A DNA stretch of 64,000 nt, taken from positions 1-64,000 of the forward strand of contig VSDH01000003.1 of NCBI GenBank assembly GCA_008636105.1, in the 5' to 3' direction. The translations under genes and the position numbers were made by a program. This stretch comes from Candidatus Scalindua sediminis. GTDB lineage: Bacteria; Planctomycetota; Brocadiia; Brocadiales; Scalinduaceae. The notes below the pieces were generated by a model, which saw only the letters and a program-made list of their open reading frames with translations, was not told where the DNA came from and ran no database searches. This document shows positions 45,639 to 54,597 of this stretch, in pieces. How positions within the stretch are numbered: position 1 is the stretch's first letter; every line of letters begins with the position of its first letter.

Positions 45639-45891
45639 GCAGATATCCCCTCGTTTATTATGTATGTTGAGTTTTGGTAACTAGAAATAAAATAAGTATT
45701 TACAATATAATATGTAAATAATAATATGTTTTCAAGAAAAACGAAAGAAAATTGTTTATGCGCAAATATTGTACCACAATAAAAAATTCAAGACAAATGC
45801 AAGATTAAAAAATAGAAACGATAAAAAAAATGATGGCTTGGGCTTGTAATGAAGGTACGGCATTATACTACCATTCAGAAAATTTATAGTT
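45639..45891. other. Divergent intergenic region between the GH130 and GT4 genes
   Basis: About 250 bp, very AT-rich. It must hold promoters for both directions. No clear motif was assigned and no hairpin stands out. Confidence 0.4.
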
Positions 45892-47025
45892 ATGAAAATC
45901 GCATTCGTATCACCATATATCCCTGTACATTGTGGAATAGCAACTTATACAGATTATTTGATTCAAGGTATAAGAAAAATAGACCCTGCATTAGAAATCA
46001 GAGTCGTTGCTGAAAAGGGAGCTGATCCCGTCAAGCAGGAAAGATTTGAGGTAAGTCCCTGTTGGGACAGAAATGAAGATTACATAAGACCCATTGTCGC
46101 ATCCGCAAACGACGTGGACTTAATCCACATTCAATATGAATATGGCATATACAGCCTGGATGAAAGATTACCTTCTGTATTTAGAGAATTAGGCACTAGC
46201 CTTAATAAGGTACTAACCATCCACTGTGTACGGCCTGCTCAATTTTCAAGAATAGGAATTGCCGAAGAAAATTTCATCAAGGAAATTGCTCAACTTGCCG
46301 ATCAGGTAATCATACATCTTGAATCACAAAAAGCAATTTTAGAACGTCTTGGGATTCCATCGGAAAAGCTTCATGTTATTCCACATGGGACAGAATCTAG
46401 CAATGAAGACAAAGAAATCTCTAGAAAAAGGTTTGGACTCCCTATGGATGCAAAAATACTTGTAATGTTAGGATTTATGAAGAAACATAAATGTTTGCAT
46501 GTAATTCTTGATGCATTGGTTGAGATGTTGAAAGAACGTAAAGATGTATATCTATTTGTTGCCGGAAGCCTTGCTCCATCAGCTTCTCAAGAGGATATAG
46601 ATTACGCAAAATTTATCTCCAAGAAAATAGCCGAACTAGGCCTTCAAAATAATTTCATACATGATGACAGATTCATTCCACATGAAGATGTCCTCCATAT
46701 AATTGGAGTTGCTGACATTTTTATGTTCCCATATGTAGAAGAGGACAGGGCTGTATCCGGTTCATTTCACTTAGCGATAGGTGCAGACAAACCAGTCATT
46801 GCCACAAGAATACCAAAATTTGAGGAATTGGGGGATGTATGCGATGAGTTGCTGGTACTACCGTACAATTCCTCTGAAATAGCAAGGCTAGCTATCAGGC
46901 TTTTTAAGGATGAAGAATTTAGTTGTTATGTAATGAACAAAATCAAAATACTCAAAGATAAAACCTCATGGGAAATTGTGGCCAAAATGCACCTGGAGTT
47001 GTATAAACAACAATCATGTAAATAG
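45892..47025 (+). CDS. GT4-family glycosyltransferase
   Basis: 377 residues in a GT-B fold. The N-terminus FVSPYIPVHCGIATYTDYL and the His-rich IHIQYEYGIY are the acceptor side. KLHVIPHGTE, LVMLGFMKKHKCLHVILDALV and the C-terminal FMFPYVEEDRAVSGSFHLAIGADKPVIAT (in part) contain the Glu-x7-Glu-like nucleotide-sugar site. It probably transfers mannose or glucose from a nucleotide sugar. The two GH130-type genes around it suggest a mannose-containing glycan. No clear Shine-Dalgarno sequence. Confidence 0.9.
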   Translation: MKIAFVSPYIPVHCGIATYTDYLIQGIRKIDPALEIRVVAEKGADPVKQERFEVSPCWDRNEDYIRPIVASANDVDLIHIQYEYGIYSLDERLPSVFRELGTSLNKVLTIHCVRPAQFSRIGIAEENFIKEIAQLADQVIIHLESQKAILERLGIPSEKLHVIPHGTESSNEDKEISRKRFGLPMDAKILVMLGFMKKHKCLHVILDALVEMLKERKDVYLFVAGSLAPSASQEDIDYAKFISKKIAELGLQNNFIHDDRFIPHEDVLHIIGVADIFMFPYVEEDRAVSGSFHLAIGADKPVIATRIPKFEELGDVCDELLVLPYNSSEIARLAIRLFKDEEFSCYVMNKIKILKDKTSWEIVAKMHLELYKQQSCK

Positions 47026-47040
47026 GAAGAAACCAATATT

Positions 47041-48222
47041 ATGTTAGAATTATACAACGGTATCCAAGAGTTGGGTGATGGAGAAGTTATTAGAATGGAT
47101 TCCGGAGAGAAAATCTTTAAGCTGGATTCCTATGCTCATAATCCAATCATTAAGCCTCAGGATCTCGGTCTTACCTGGCACGAGGACAATGTCTTAAAAA
47201 CTGGAGCGGTCTTTAACGGTGGGGCTGAATTGTTTAATGATCACATAATCCTCCTCCCTAGATGCCACCGCAATTACAAAAAAGCAAAATTCTTTGATGA
47301 AAAACTTGGAATTGAAAGGAACTGTCTTGAAAATTACGTTTCTGAGGTTTGGCCTTTAATAAGTAGTGACGGTATTCATTTTGCCAGGTTTCAAAACAAC
47401 GTAATTCGTGGCGATGGTACCGACCATCAGAATTTCAATTATGGAATAGAAGACATCCGCATCATCAAGTGTGGGCAGAAATATATTTTGATTGGCTGTG
47501 GTAAAACCAAACGGCCATTCAAGGGCACAAACGCAGACCGTATTGCCATTTACTCGACGGATGATTTCTTAAATATTTCTTACCATGGTATTGTGGACTC
47601 TTTTGATACACGTAACACTATTTTGTTTCCTGAACCAATAAATAATCGGTATTACATGCTTTTGCGTTTTAATCCCAATATTCATTTGGATTTTCTTGAT
47701 GCTGGTATGGAACAATTGCTTAACCCTGCTAAATATAAAAAAGACTGGGAGGCAATTTATAAACGACGAAACCAAAATATTCTCCTGAAAGCTGGTAATT
47801 ATCCCCATGAAAAGCAAAAGATTGGTTCAGGAACACAAATCATTAATACAAAAAAGGGCTGGCTAGTTATATATCATGCTGTTGGCGAGATAAACGAAAA
47901 AATTTGCAAACATTATGGGTTGTCAGAAAAAATTGGAAGAGGATACTCTATATGCGCGGCTCTTTTAGATAGAAATAATCCCAAAAAAATATTATGTCGA
48001 ACCAGAAATCCAATCTACATCCCATCAGCGCCTTATGAACTGTACGGGAATGATCACTACCCTGTAGATGTGCCTGCGGTTGTTTTCCCAGTAGGTGCTA
48101 TTGTGATAAAGAACAAACTAATTATCTATGCAGGTGCTGCAGATAAATATACAATACTCTTAAGCTGTAATCTGGATAATCTGGTTGATTATTTGTATGA
48201 CTACGGCAGTTGTTCATCTTAG
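47041..48222 (+). CDS. GH130-family glycoside phosphorylase
   Basis: 393 residues. The catalytic propeller has NGGAELFNDHIILLPRCHR, YGIEDIRIIKCGQKYILIG, FPEPINNRYYMLLRF, GSGTQIINTKKGWLVIYHAV and a final IIYAGAADKYT. It phosphorolyses or builds beta-mannosidic bonds. It starts 15 bases after the GT4 gene (GGAAGAAACC ribosome binding site), so the two act together, the GT4 as builder and GH130 as reversible trimmer. Substrate inferred from family only. Confidence 0.9.
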   Translation: MLELYNGIQELGDGEVIRMDSGEKIFKLDSYAHNPIIKPQDLGLTWHEDNVLKTGAVFNGGAELFNDHIILLPRCHRNYKKAKFFDEKLGIERNCLENYVSEVWPLISSDGIHFARFQNNVIRGDGTDHQNFNYGIEDIRIIKCGQKYILIGCGKTKRPFKGTNADRIAIYSTDDFLNISYHGIVDSFDTRNTILFPEPINNRYYMLLRFNPNIHLDFLDAGMEQLLNPAKYKKDWEAIYKRRNQNILLKAGNYPHEKQKIGSGTQIINTKKGWLVIYHAVGEINEKICKHYGLSEKIGRGYSICAALLDRNNPKKILCRTRNPIYIPSAPYELYGNDHYPVDVPAVVFPVGAIVIKNKLIIYAGAADKYTILLSCNLDNLVDYLYDYGSCSS

Positions 48223-48378
48223 GTTACTTGCTATTTCCTTGCGACTAAATTCGATTACTCCAGGCGCCAATATTACACCTGAGATAATCAATTTAGTTCC
48301 TTCTTCAATGGTCATGTTAGTTTCTACTATATCACTTTCTGGAAGGTAGATTAGGAAGACAGAAGTGGGATTTGAAAG
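48214..48378 (-). pseudogene. C-terminal remnant of a DUF502-type membrane protein
   Basis: In one minus-strand frame the sequence reads SNPTSVFLIYLPESDIVE, then MTIEEGTKLIISGVILAPG and ends NLR-stop. This matches the C-terminal part of DUF502 proteins (…LFVPRSDV…DALKLIISGG). No start codon with the rest of the protein is found upstream, and a stop lies just before the segment, so it appears to be a leftover. It overlaps the GH130 end by 9 bases. Confidence 0.5.
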
Positions 48379-48413
48379 GAGTTATAATTATTAATCTTTT
48401 TTTTATAATTAAG

Positions 48414-49565
48414 TTATATCATACCCAAGGCCTCCTCCGCAGCCTTTTCAGATGCGCCTGGGGCCCCGACTATAGATTTTATTTTTTTAAGACCGTCAAT
48501 ACACTCCTGCCTTCTTTCTTCACTCAATAGCAGTTCCGTTGCACGAGAAGCTAACCATTTATATTCATCCCTGTACATAAGTATTTCAGGAACAACTGTT
48601 TTTTCTGCAATCTTATTAACAAGGCTTACGTATGGCGTGTTCATAAAGGGTTTGACAATGAAATAAGCAAATGGCGAGATACGATAGCAAATTACCATGG
48701 GAACCTGATAAAAGGCTATCTCTAACGCTATAGTACCCGAACTGGATATACAAAGAGAAGAAGCCTTTATCACCTCAGAAATCTTTTCTGTAACTATTTC
48801 AATCGATAAATTTTTATTGTTATTTGCGGATGTATAACTTTTTGTAATACTGTCTATTAATTCTAAATTTCTTATATTACTACAGGATAAAAGGAATTTG
48901 ACTGATGGGATATTTTTATGAATTACGTTTGCTGCTTTTAGGAGAATTGGTAATAATCTCCTTATTTCCTGTTTGCGACTCCCAGGTAATAATGAAACAA
49001 CTGTCTTATTTTTCCTATCTTTCATTTTTTCAACGAAATCTTCGTCTATAGACCTTGCATTAAGTTCGTCAAAAAGTGGGTGCCCCACATGTCTTACTGG
49101 GATTCCTTCATTGGCAAAAAATGCCTCTTCAAATGGATATATAACCACCATTTTGTCTACCAGTTTCTTTAGTTTTTTTACCCTCCATGGTCCATGAGCC
49201 CAGAGTTGGGGGCTTATATAGTACATAACAGGGATGCCCCTTTTCTTTGCTGCCCTGGCCAGGTAAAAGTTAAAGCCTGCATAATCGATTAGTATGACCA
49301 GTTCGGGTTTCTCTTCGTCAAAAAAACGCTTACAATCCGAAAATATATCCCATAATTCGGGAATCTTCTTCAGCGTTTGTAACCACATAACAGAACGAGA
49401 GCTCATATCATGAATACAATGAAGCCCTGCTTCAACCATCCTGTTTCTACCCAGGCCATAAATCTCTATTGATGGGTTTTTCTTATATAGCTGTGTTATG
49501 AGATTTGAACCGTGAATGTCACCAGACGTTTCACCTGCGCTTATAAATATTTTTTTAGTTTTCAA
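48414..49565 (-). CDS. lpxB: Lipid-A-disaccharide synthase
   Basis: 383 residues. GETSGDIHGSNLI, the substrate loop LIDYAGFNFYLA, PQLWAHGPWRVKK, the HVGHPLFDE stretch, LLPGSRKQEI and SSGTIALEIA are all present. It joins UDP-diacylglucosamine and lipid X to make the tetraacyl disaccharide of lipid A, so the cell builds LPS or at least lipid A. It starts at TTG and overlaps the upstream 110-aa gene by 11 bases. Upstream genes are a membrane protein and an exchanger. Confidence 0.96.
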   Translation of the reverse strand: MKTKKIFISAGETSGDIHGSNLITQLYKKNPSIEIYGLGRNRMVEAGLHCIHDMSSRSVMWLQTLKKIPELWDIFSDCKRFFDEEKPELVILIDYAGFNFYLARAAKKRGIPVMYYISPQLWAHGPWRVKKLKKLVDKMVVIYPFEEAFFANEGIPVRHVGHPLFDELNARSIDEDFVEKMKDRKNKTVVSLLPGSRKQEIRRLLPILLKAANVIHKNIPSVKFLLSCSNIRNLELIDSITKSYTSANNNKNLSIEIVTEKISEVIKASSLCISSSGTIALEIAFYQVPMVICYRISPFAYFIVKPFMNTPYVSLVNKIAEKTVVPEILMYRDEYKWLASRATELLLSEERRQECIDGLKKIKSIVGAPGASEKAAEEALGMI

Positions 49566-49887
49566 GGCATAAAATGATTAAGTTTGTCGGAAGTAATATT
49601 GGTGAAAATACCCATGCTACCACCAGGGAAAAAGAGGTGTCAATACAGAATAATGCGTATTTTGTATCAAGTGCAAATGCTATCAGACATGAGACTGGAA
49701 ACACAACACATAGCATTAGAAGCAGATAGAAGAAAAATGTATAATGCTCATAGAGAAGACCATGCGCAAGCATTATATTAGAAACGAAAAATATCAAGGC
49801 AAACATGATGCATAACTTAAACCTGGAATAAAAGTAACATACAGCCACCAATGGTAACGAAAACAAGGACAAGATTATTAATGTCAT
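49555..49887 (-). CDS. Small polytopic membrane protein (110 aa)
   Basis: 110 residues, almost all in three or four hydrophobic helices (starting near residues 3, 25, 50 and 78), with several cysteines and aromatic residues. It overlaps lpxB by 11 bases and follows the exchanger gene by 5 bases, so it belongs to this operon. No family recognised; perhaps it links transport with lipid A synthesis. Unknown function. Confidence 0.6.
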   Translation of the reverse strand: MTLIILSLFSLPLVAVCYFYSRFKLCIMFALIFFVSNIMLAHGLLYEHYTFFFYLLLMLCVVFPVSCLIAFALDTKYALFCIDTSFSLVVAWVFSPILLPTNLIILCLEN

Positions 49888-49892
49888 TTTTA

Positions 49893-50864
49893 TTATCGAA
49901 ATAGTAAAACAATAAATGCAAAATACCCCAAAACTAATATAAAGCCTTCAATTCTATTTACGGCTAAGGTACCTCTCATCATTGGTATTAAGGCTACTGA
50001 GAAGAGAAGCATTGCAGGAAGCTCAAAAAAGATAGTCCCTTGCATCACATTTAACGGGCGTATTAATGCCACAGACCCTATCACCATGAGTATATTGAAA
50101 ATATTGCTTCCGATTATGTTCCCCACGCATAATTCAGCTTCCTTTCTGAAAGCGCTTACCACTGAGGTTGCCATCTCTGGTACTGAGGTGCCAAAAGCAA
50201 CTGCTGTTAGACCGATAACCATCTCACTTATTCCGCATCTACCGGCTATAAAAATTGCTGCTTTAACTAACAGGTGTGCACCTATTAAAAGACCGACAAG
50301 TCCAGCCACAATAAACAATATATTTAGTAATAAATTTTTTCTTCTTGTAGAACTTTGTTTATTTGCAAGCCCTGCCATATTTGTGTTAGACATCAAATTA
50401 CTTGATTTTTGTTTTGAATTTATCGTACTGTAAATCTGGTAACCTGTAAAAATCATAATCCCGGTAAAAAGGAACAAGCCATCAACAAATCCAATTTCTT
50501 TATCTATTGCCATAAGATAAAGAGCTGCTGAAATTGCAATCATCAATGGTAGCTCACTCTTCATAATAATTCTTTCTACTTTTAAGGGGAAAACTAATGC
50601 AGAGACACCAAGAACTAGACCAATATTAGCAATATTACTTCCAATTATAGTCCCAATAGCAATTTCATCAGATTCTTTTATAGAGGCAGATAGGCTGACT
50701 GCTAATTCAGGGCTGGAAGTTCCAAAGGCAATAACGGTTAATCCTATTATTATTGGCCTTATCCCAAGTTCACGCGATAAATTTGAGGAACCTTTTACCA
50801 GCCATTCAGCGCCTATATATACGCCCAGGATTCCAACCATAAATAAGATGCATTGAGCTAACAA
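49893..50864 (-). CDS. Calcium/sodium exchanger (CaCA, YrbG type)
   Basis: 323 residues with about ten membrane helices and the two alpha-repeats that define the family: GLTVIAFGTSSPELAVSLSA, and in the second half GLTAVAFGTSVPEMATSVVSA, each followed by GSNIANIG or GSNIFNIL. They exchange Ca2+ for Na+ or similar ions across the inner membrane. The gene starts at TTG. It leads the run followed by the 110-aa gene and lpxB. Confidence 0.94.
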   Translation of the reverse strand: MLAQCILFMVGILGVYIGAEWLVKGSSNLSRELGIRPIIIGLTVIAFGTSSPELAVSLSASIKESDEIAIGTIIGSNIANIGLVLGVSALVFPLKVERIIMKSELPLMIAISAALYLMAIDKEIGFVDGLFLFTGIMIFTGYQIYSTINSKQKSSNLMSNTNMAGLANKQSSTRRKNLLLNILFIVAGLVGLLIGAHLLVKAAIFIAGRCGISEMVIGLTAVAFGTSVPEMATSVVSAFRKEAELCVGNIIGSNIFNILMVIGSVALIRPLNVMQGTIFFELPAMLLFSVALIPMMRGTLAVNRIEGFILVLGYFAFIVLLFR

Positions 50865-50975
50865 AAGTAAATTCCTTAAATATTTTGTTGTTGAAATTTA
50901 TGAGAATACAGAGATCCTACGAAGCAGGTATTATAACTAAGATGATTTTCGTAATAATTCCACATTCCATTAAGT

Positions 50976-51146
50976 AGTATCTGTTGCGGAAAGCCCAACT
51001 GCCCACAAACTGTCATTCTGAATTTATTTCAGAATCTACATATATCAATCCTGAATCCCGACTGAGTCGGATCTCGTAGTTGCTTCAAGGGGCGCCACAG
51101 GCGACAAGTTCAGGGTGACAATATAGTGTTTTCCGCAACAGATACT
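50976..51146. mobile_element. Miniature inverted-repeat element, copy C (171 bp)
   Basis: Ends AGTATCTGTTGCGGAAAG and TTTTCCGCAACAGATACT. The first internal hairpin (ATTCTGAA-TTTA-TTCAGAAT) is intact. The middle has about 40 extra bases with palindromic pieces (GGGGCGCC region) before CAAGTTCAGGGTG. Flanks do not show a clear target duplication (AAGT, ATTA). Confidence 0.8.
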
Positions 51147-51392
51147 ATTAGAATATGACAAAAGTATAGTTACTTGAATCTTTCCGTCAAACATAAAAAT
51201 ACCTTGACATAATTATCATAAGCGTAATTAGTAGAAAGTAGAGAGTAGAGAGTGGAGAAAGGTTCAATACTTGTGGCAGGTGTAAAAAGATAATCTTGAA
51301 AAAAATTGGCTATCCGCTTGACTAAAATATTAAAGCCATAATTATTTGAAATTTAAGTGCTTAAGGCTTCTTATAATATTATTTCGTTAATT
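51147..51392. other. Spacer between two miniature elements
   Basis: About 245 bp, AT-rich, with a short AGAGAGTAGAGAGTGGAG purine run near 51240-51260. No gene supported. Confidence 0.4.
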
Positions 51393-52023
51393 AGTATCTG
51401 TTGCGGAAGATGTAAATGCCTAATAATGTCATTCTGAATTTATTTCAGAATCTATGTTTATCAAGATGTTAAGAGACCCTGAAAACGAGTTCAGGGTGAC
51501 AATTCCGGTAAGAGGTGAATTTCTTAACTATACCATCAGGGAACCTGTCGGAGTAGTTGGCCAGATAATACCGTGGAATTTCCCTTTACTAATGGCCGTG
51601 TGGAAGATAGCGCCTGCTATAGCTTGTGGCAACACAATGGTTTTAAAACCTGCTGAACAGACTCCCTTGACTGCTTTAAGGTTTGGTGAGATCTGCCAGG
51701 AGGCCGGCTTGCCGGATGGTGTTTTGAATATTGTTCCTGGTTATGGTCCTACGGCTGGAGCAGCACTTGCTGAACACATGGATGTTGATAAGATTGCCTT
51801 CACGGGTGAATATATTACAGGACGCCTCATAATGAAGGCAGCCTCAAGGAATTTAAAACGCGTATCTCTGGAGTTAGGAGGAAAATCTCCTAACATAGTA
51901 TTTGCAGATTCTGATATAGACAGTGCCGTGAATGGTGCTATGACAGGCATATTCTTCAATCAGGGTGAGGTATGCTGTGCTGGTTCTCGATTATTCCTTA
52001 TAGTGTTTTCCGCAACAGATACT
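51393..52023. mobile_element. Miniature element copy D enclosing an aldehyde dehydrogenase fragment
   Basis: Left end AGTATCTGTTGCGGAA, both inner hairpin words of the family (…TCATTCTGAA…, CCCTGAAA…TTCAGGGTG), then about 496 foreign bases, then ATAGTGTTTTCCGCAACAGATACT in two short pieces as in copy C. The two outer ends are flanked by AATT (51389-51392, 52024-52027), as for a single insertion event with a 4-bp target duplication. Related copies A-C carry no such cargo. Confidence 0.8.
51504..51999 (+). pseudogene. Internal fragment of an aldehyde dehydrogenase
   Basis: The open frame (about 165 residues of ALDH) runs from [29 protein letters not shown] and [11 protein letters not shown] through [11 protein letters not shown] (general-base Glu) to [11 protein letters not shown] (catalytic Cys). 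About 130 N-terminal and 190 C-terminal residues are absent. It sits exactly within a miniature element between CAAT and ATAGTG. The frame begins in repeat sequence ([10 protein letters not shown]) and ends in it ([10 protein letters not shown]), so no functional enzyme can be made. Confidence 0.88.
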
Positions 52024-52029
52024 AATTAG

Positions 52030-52129
52030 GTTAATCTATTCACTCTTAATAACTTATAAAAGATTTACCTCAGCCAAACGGATAGGCCACATATATAATA
52101 TATAGAGTAAAAAAAATTTAGGAAAGTTG
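52030..52129. other. Region upstream of the porin promoter
   Basis: AT-rich, without hairpins or a supported gene. Confidence 0.35.
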
Positions 52130-52157
52130 TTGACATACATATAGAAATATGTAAAAT
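52130..52157 (+). promoter_or_regulatory. Candidate porin promoter
   Basis: TTGACA, 16-base spacer, TAAAAT. It lies about 185 bases before the porin ATG and directly before a perfect palindrome. Confidence 0.55.
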
Positions 52158-52164
52158 GCTTGAA

Positions 52165-52183
52165 ATTGAGACTCAGTCTCAAT
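52165..52183. promoter_or_regulatory. Fur-like palindrome upstream of the porin
   Basis: ATTGAGACTCAGTCTCAAT, a perfect 19-base palindrome. Its core TGAGACT-C-AGTCTCA has the 7-1-7 layout of Fur-family boxes and shares the TGA and TCA ends and inner A-T-A-T positions of the known consensus. Placed over the expected start of transcription, it would allow metal-dependent repression. Confidence 0.6.
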
Positions 52184-52273
52184 TATGTTGATAATGTCAA
52201 CTAATGGCATTCTAGTAAAAAAGTTCTCAAGTAACTATTATGTAAAGGCTTAGAGTTATATTTTTTTATCTCC

Positions 52274-52295
52274 TAATTAAGTTTAGACTTAATTA
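52274..52295. promoter_or_regulatory. Second inverted repeat in the porin leader
   Basis: TAATTAAG / CTTAATTA arms with 6 bases between, about 50 bases before the porin ATG. It may be another operator or an RNA hairpin. Confidence 0.45.
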
Positions 52296-52342
52296 ATGTG
52301 AAAAGATTATCTTTTAAATACTGCTTTGGAAAGGAGTGTAAC

Positions 52343-53815
52343 ATGAAGAAATATATGGTTATGTTCACGTTTTTGCTTGTTTTTATGTCTGTTATTACGT
52401 TTTCGAAGGCATATGCTAATGAGGGAGATAATAGCCTGAAGCTTAAGATAGAAGAGATGGAAAGACAACTTATGGATTTAAAAGAGCAATTTGAGAAACA
52501 GGAAGAGACCTCTAAAGCAGAAAAAAAAGAGCTTCAGGCATTAAGAGAAGAGGTAAGAGGTCTTGTCCCGGGAGAAGAGTTCTACTGGGCAAAAAGAGCT
52601 CAGGAACTCAAGGAAAAAGGCCTTGCCCCATATTTTGGTGGAGTTGAAACGAAACCCTTCTTGCGCAGGATTGGGAGAAACACCTATCTAGGCGGATATA
52701 TGGATATGGAACTCGAATTTGATGAAGGTAGTCAGACAAATAAGACATTTGACCAGCATCGACTTATCCCGTTTATTTACTCTGATGTATCGGATAGGGT
52801 GAAGTTTGCTACCGAGATTGAAATAGAACACGGCGGTACTGATACACAAGATGGTGTGTTTACTGGTAAAAAAGGTGAATTGAAGATAGAATTCGCAACA
52901 ATAGATTTTCTAATGACAGATTGGCTCAATTACCGTGGTGGAATTGTCCTGAGCCCCCTTGGCAAATTTAACCTTGTCCATGACTCACCCCTCCAAGACC
53001 TAACAGACAGGCCGATGGTTGACACATTTATCATACCCACCACCCTGAGCGAGTCAGGTATGGGATTCTTCGGAACATTTTACCCCACAGAGCTGTCAAA
53101 AGTTGACTACGAAATCTATGCAGTAAATGGTTTTCAATCAATACTAGATAGTACGAGCGTGATAACTGATACTACTAGTGTAAGTCAGATAGAAGGATTT
53201 ATAAGAAACTCCAGGGGTAGTAAACAGGTTGATAACAACACCAACCCTGCAATAGTTGGAAGGGTAGCATACAGTCCCTTCCTGGGTCTTGATCTTGGCC
53301 TTTCCTTACACACAGGATATATAGACGACATTGATAGTAATAGAATGACAATCAAGGCATTTGACTGGACATATCAAAAAGGCCCATTTGAATTAGTCGG
53401 TGAATATGCACACGCCTCCATAGAAAGGGATGGTCTTTTAGCTGATGGCACTCCAAAAAATGAAGTAATGTCTGGAGACATGTGGGGGTACTATATAGAG
53501 CCAAGATACCATTTTATGCCACAGTTCCTTAGGGACTTAGCTCCGAGCATATTCAAAGAGGATTCTACATTTACGGGGGTACTTCGCTGGGGCGAAGTGA
53601 ACATAAATCAACCATTTAACGTTGCAAGTGAGGGGGACATAATGAGGACACGATTAACAACCGGAATTAACTGGAGATACACTGAAGACACTGTGTTCAA
53701 GGCTGAATATCAGATTAACACAGAGCATGGTAGACGTCTAAGGGCTGAGCATCCAGAGAGAGGGACGGATATAAGTAGTAACAGTTTGGTCTTTTCAGTC
53801 GCAACATATTTTTAG
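52343..53815 (+). CDS. Outer-membrane porin with N-terminal coiled coil
   Basis: The frame opens at 52298, but GGAAAGGAG supports the ATG at 52343, giving 490 residues. A signal peptide (about 1-25, ending KAYA) leads to a periplasmic coiled coil (about 30-68). Alternating beta strands follow to a final aromatic residue (SVATYF), the signature of an outer-membrane barrel. It resembles carboxylate- or phosphate-selective porins. A Fur-like palindrome in the leader suggests a link to metal uptake. A terminator follows. Confidence 0.85.
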   Translation: MKKYMVMFTFLLVFMSVITFSKAYANEGDNSLKLKIEEMERQLMDLKEQFEKQEETSKAEKKELQALREEVRGLVPGEEFYWAKRAQELKEKGLAPYFGGVETKPFLRRIGRNTYLGGYMDMELEFDEGSQTNKTFDQHRLIPFIYSDVSDRVKFATEIEIEHGGTDTQDGVFTGKKGELKIEFATIDFLMTDWLNYRGGIVLSPLGKFNLVHDSPLQDLTDRPMVDTFIIPTTLSESGMGFFGTFYPTELSKVDYEIYAVNGFQSILDSTSVITDTTSVSQIEGFIRNSRGSKQVDNNTNPAIVGRVAYSPFLGLDLGLSLHTGYIDDIDSNRMTIKAFDWTYQKGPFELVGEYAHASIERDGLLADGTPKNEVMSGDMWGYYIEPRYHFMPQFLRDLAPSIFKEDSTFTGVLRWGEVNINQPFNVASEGDIMRTRLTTGINWRYTEDTVFKAEYQINTEHGRRLRAEHPERGTDISSNSLVFSVATYF

Positions 53816-53935
53816 TCTTAGTTCACAGGTTTGTACTTGAAATAAGGTGAGCAAACAATGGTTTTATTTTAGTCAAGATTAAGACCCAATCAAATTAACA
53901 ATTGGCAGGGTATTTAAATAACAATTTTATTAATG

Positions 53936-53982
53936 GGCGCACTGACTTTTCTCCTTTCTCCTTTCACAGTGCGCCATTTTTA
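53936..53982 (+). terminator. Terminator downstream of the porin
   Basis: GGCGCACTG / CAGTGCGCC arms with a 22-base pyrimidine-rich loop, followed by ATTTTTA. It ends the porin transcript before the lipoprotein gene. Confidence 0.65.
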
Positions 53983-54045
53983 CTTAAGATTCTGATAATT
54001 GCTTGACAAAAATATATAGCCTCTGTTAGCATCCATCAACCGAAA

Positions 54046-54597
54046 ATGAAGACTCATTTGCGATACTATGACCCTCTCAAAATATCTTTAATGCTATCTT
54101 TTGTAATCTTCTCAGGCTGTTCATTACTTGATACTTCCTCAAGACATCAAGCTCAGGATGAACGTTCTATTGGTTCACACCCTCCTAAATATACAAAGAC
54201 CTTTGATGTTGACTTTGAGGCAATGTGGTCAGCCGTTCTTGCTTCATTAGACGGTATGCCCCTGGATAAGATAGATAAAGAGAAAGGAATAATTAAAACT
54301 GGCTGGGTTGAAGGATGGTCGCAAAAAAAAGCCAGAAGTATTGTGACTGACCGATTACTGGATGATTACTGGAAGGAAAGGTATCGACTCATAGTCAAAA
54401 TTTCTGGCAATATTTTAAATAGCTCTATAACGGTAAGGGCTCAGGTTCAGGAAAAAGCAAGGGGCGGAAGTGCGGCATACAGATGGGAAAGAAAAAAATC
54501 CTCTGGAGAGAGAGAAGAAGGGATTTTAACAAGAATTGAAGATATACTCACTCCCATGTCATTGCGAGTGAACAAAGTGAGCGAAGCAATCTCATAG
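54046..54597 (+). CDS. Lipoprotein, BamC-like, with a repeat-derived C-terminus
   Basis: 183 residues. The N-terminus and lipobox (FVIFSGC) mark a lipoprotein. The body (FDVDFEAMWSAVLASLDGMP, EKGIIKTGWVEG and a later beta stretch ITVRAQVQEK) looks like the NlpB/BamC-type fold used in envelope assembly. The last residues (SLRVNKVSEAIS) come from a dispersed repeat with CATTGCGAG/AGCAATCTC words that supplies the stop codon. Function inferred, not proven. Confidence 0.7.
   Translation: MKTHLRYYDPLKISLMLSFVIFSGCSLLDTSSRHQAQDERSIGSHPPKYTKTFDVDFEAMWSAVLASLDGMPLDKIDKEKGIIKTGWVEGWSQKKARSIVTDRLLDDYWKERYRLIVKISGNILNSSITVRAQVQEKARGGSAAYRWERKKSSGEREEGILTRIEDILTPMSLRVNKVSEAIS

Noticed and set aside
51454-52029. 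Aldehyde dehydrogenase frame as a functional gene
   Set aside because: Both ends of the enzyme are missing and the frame starts and ends in transposable-element sequence; kept only as a fragment.
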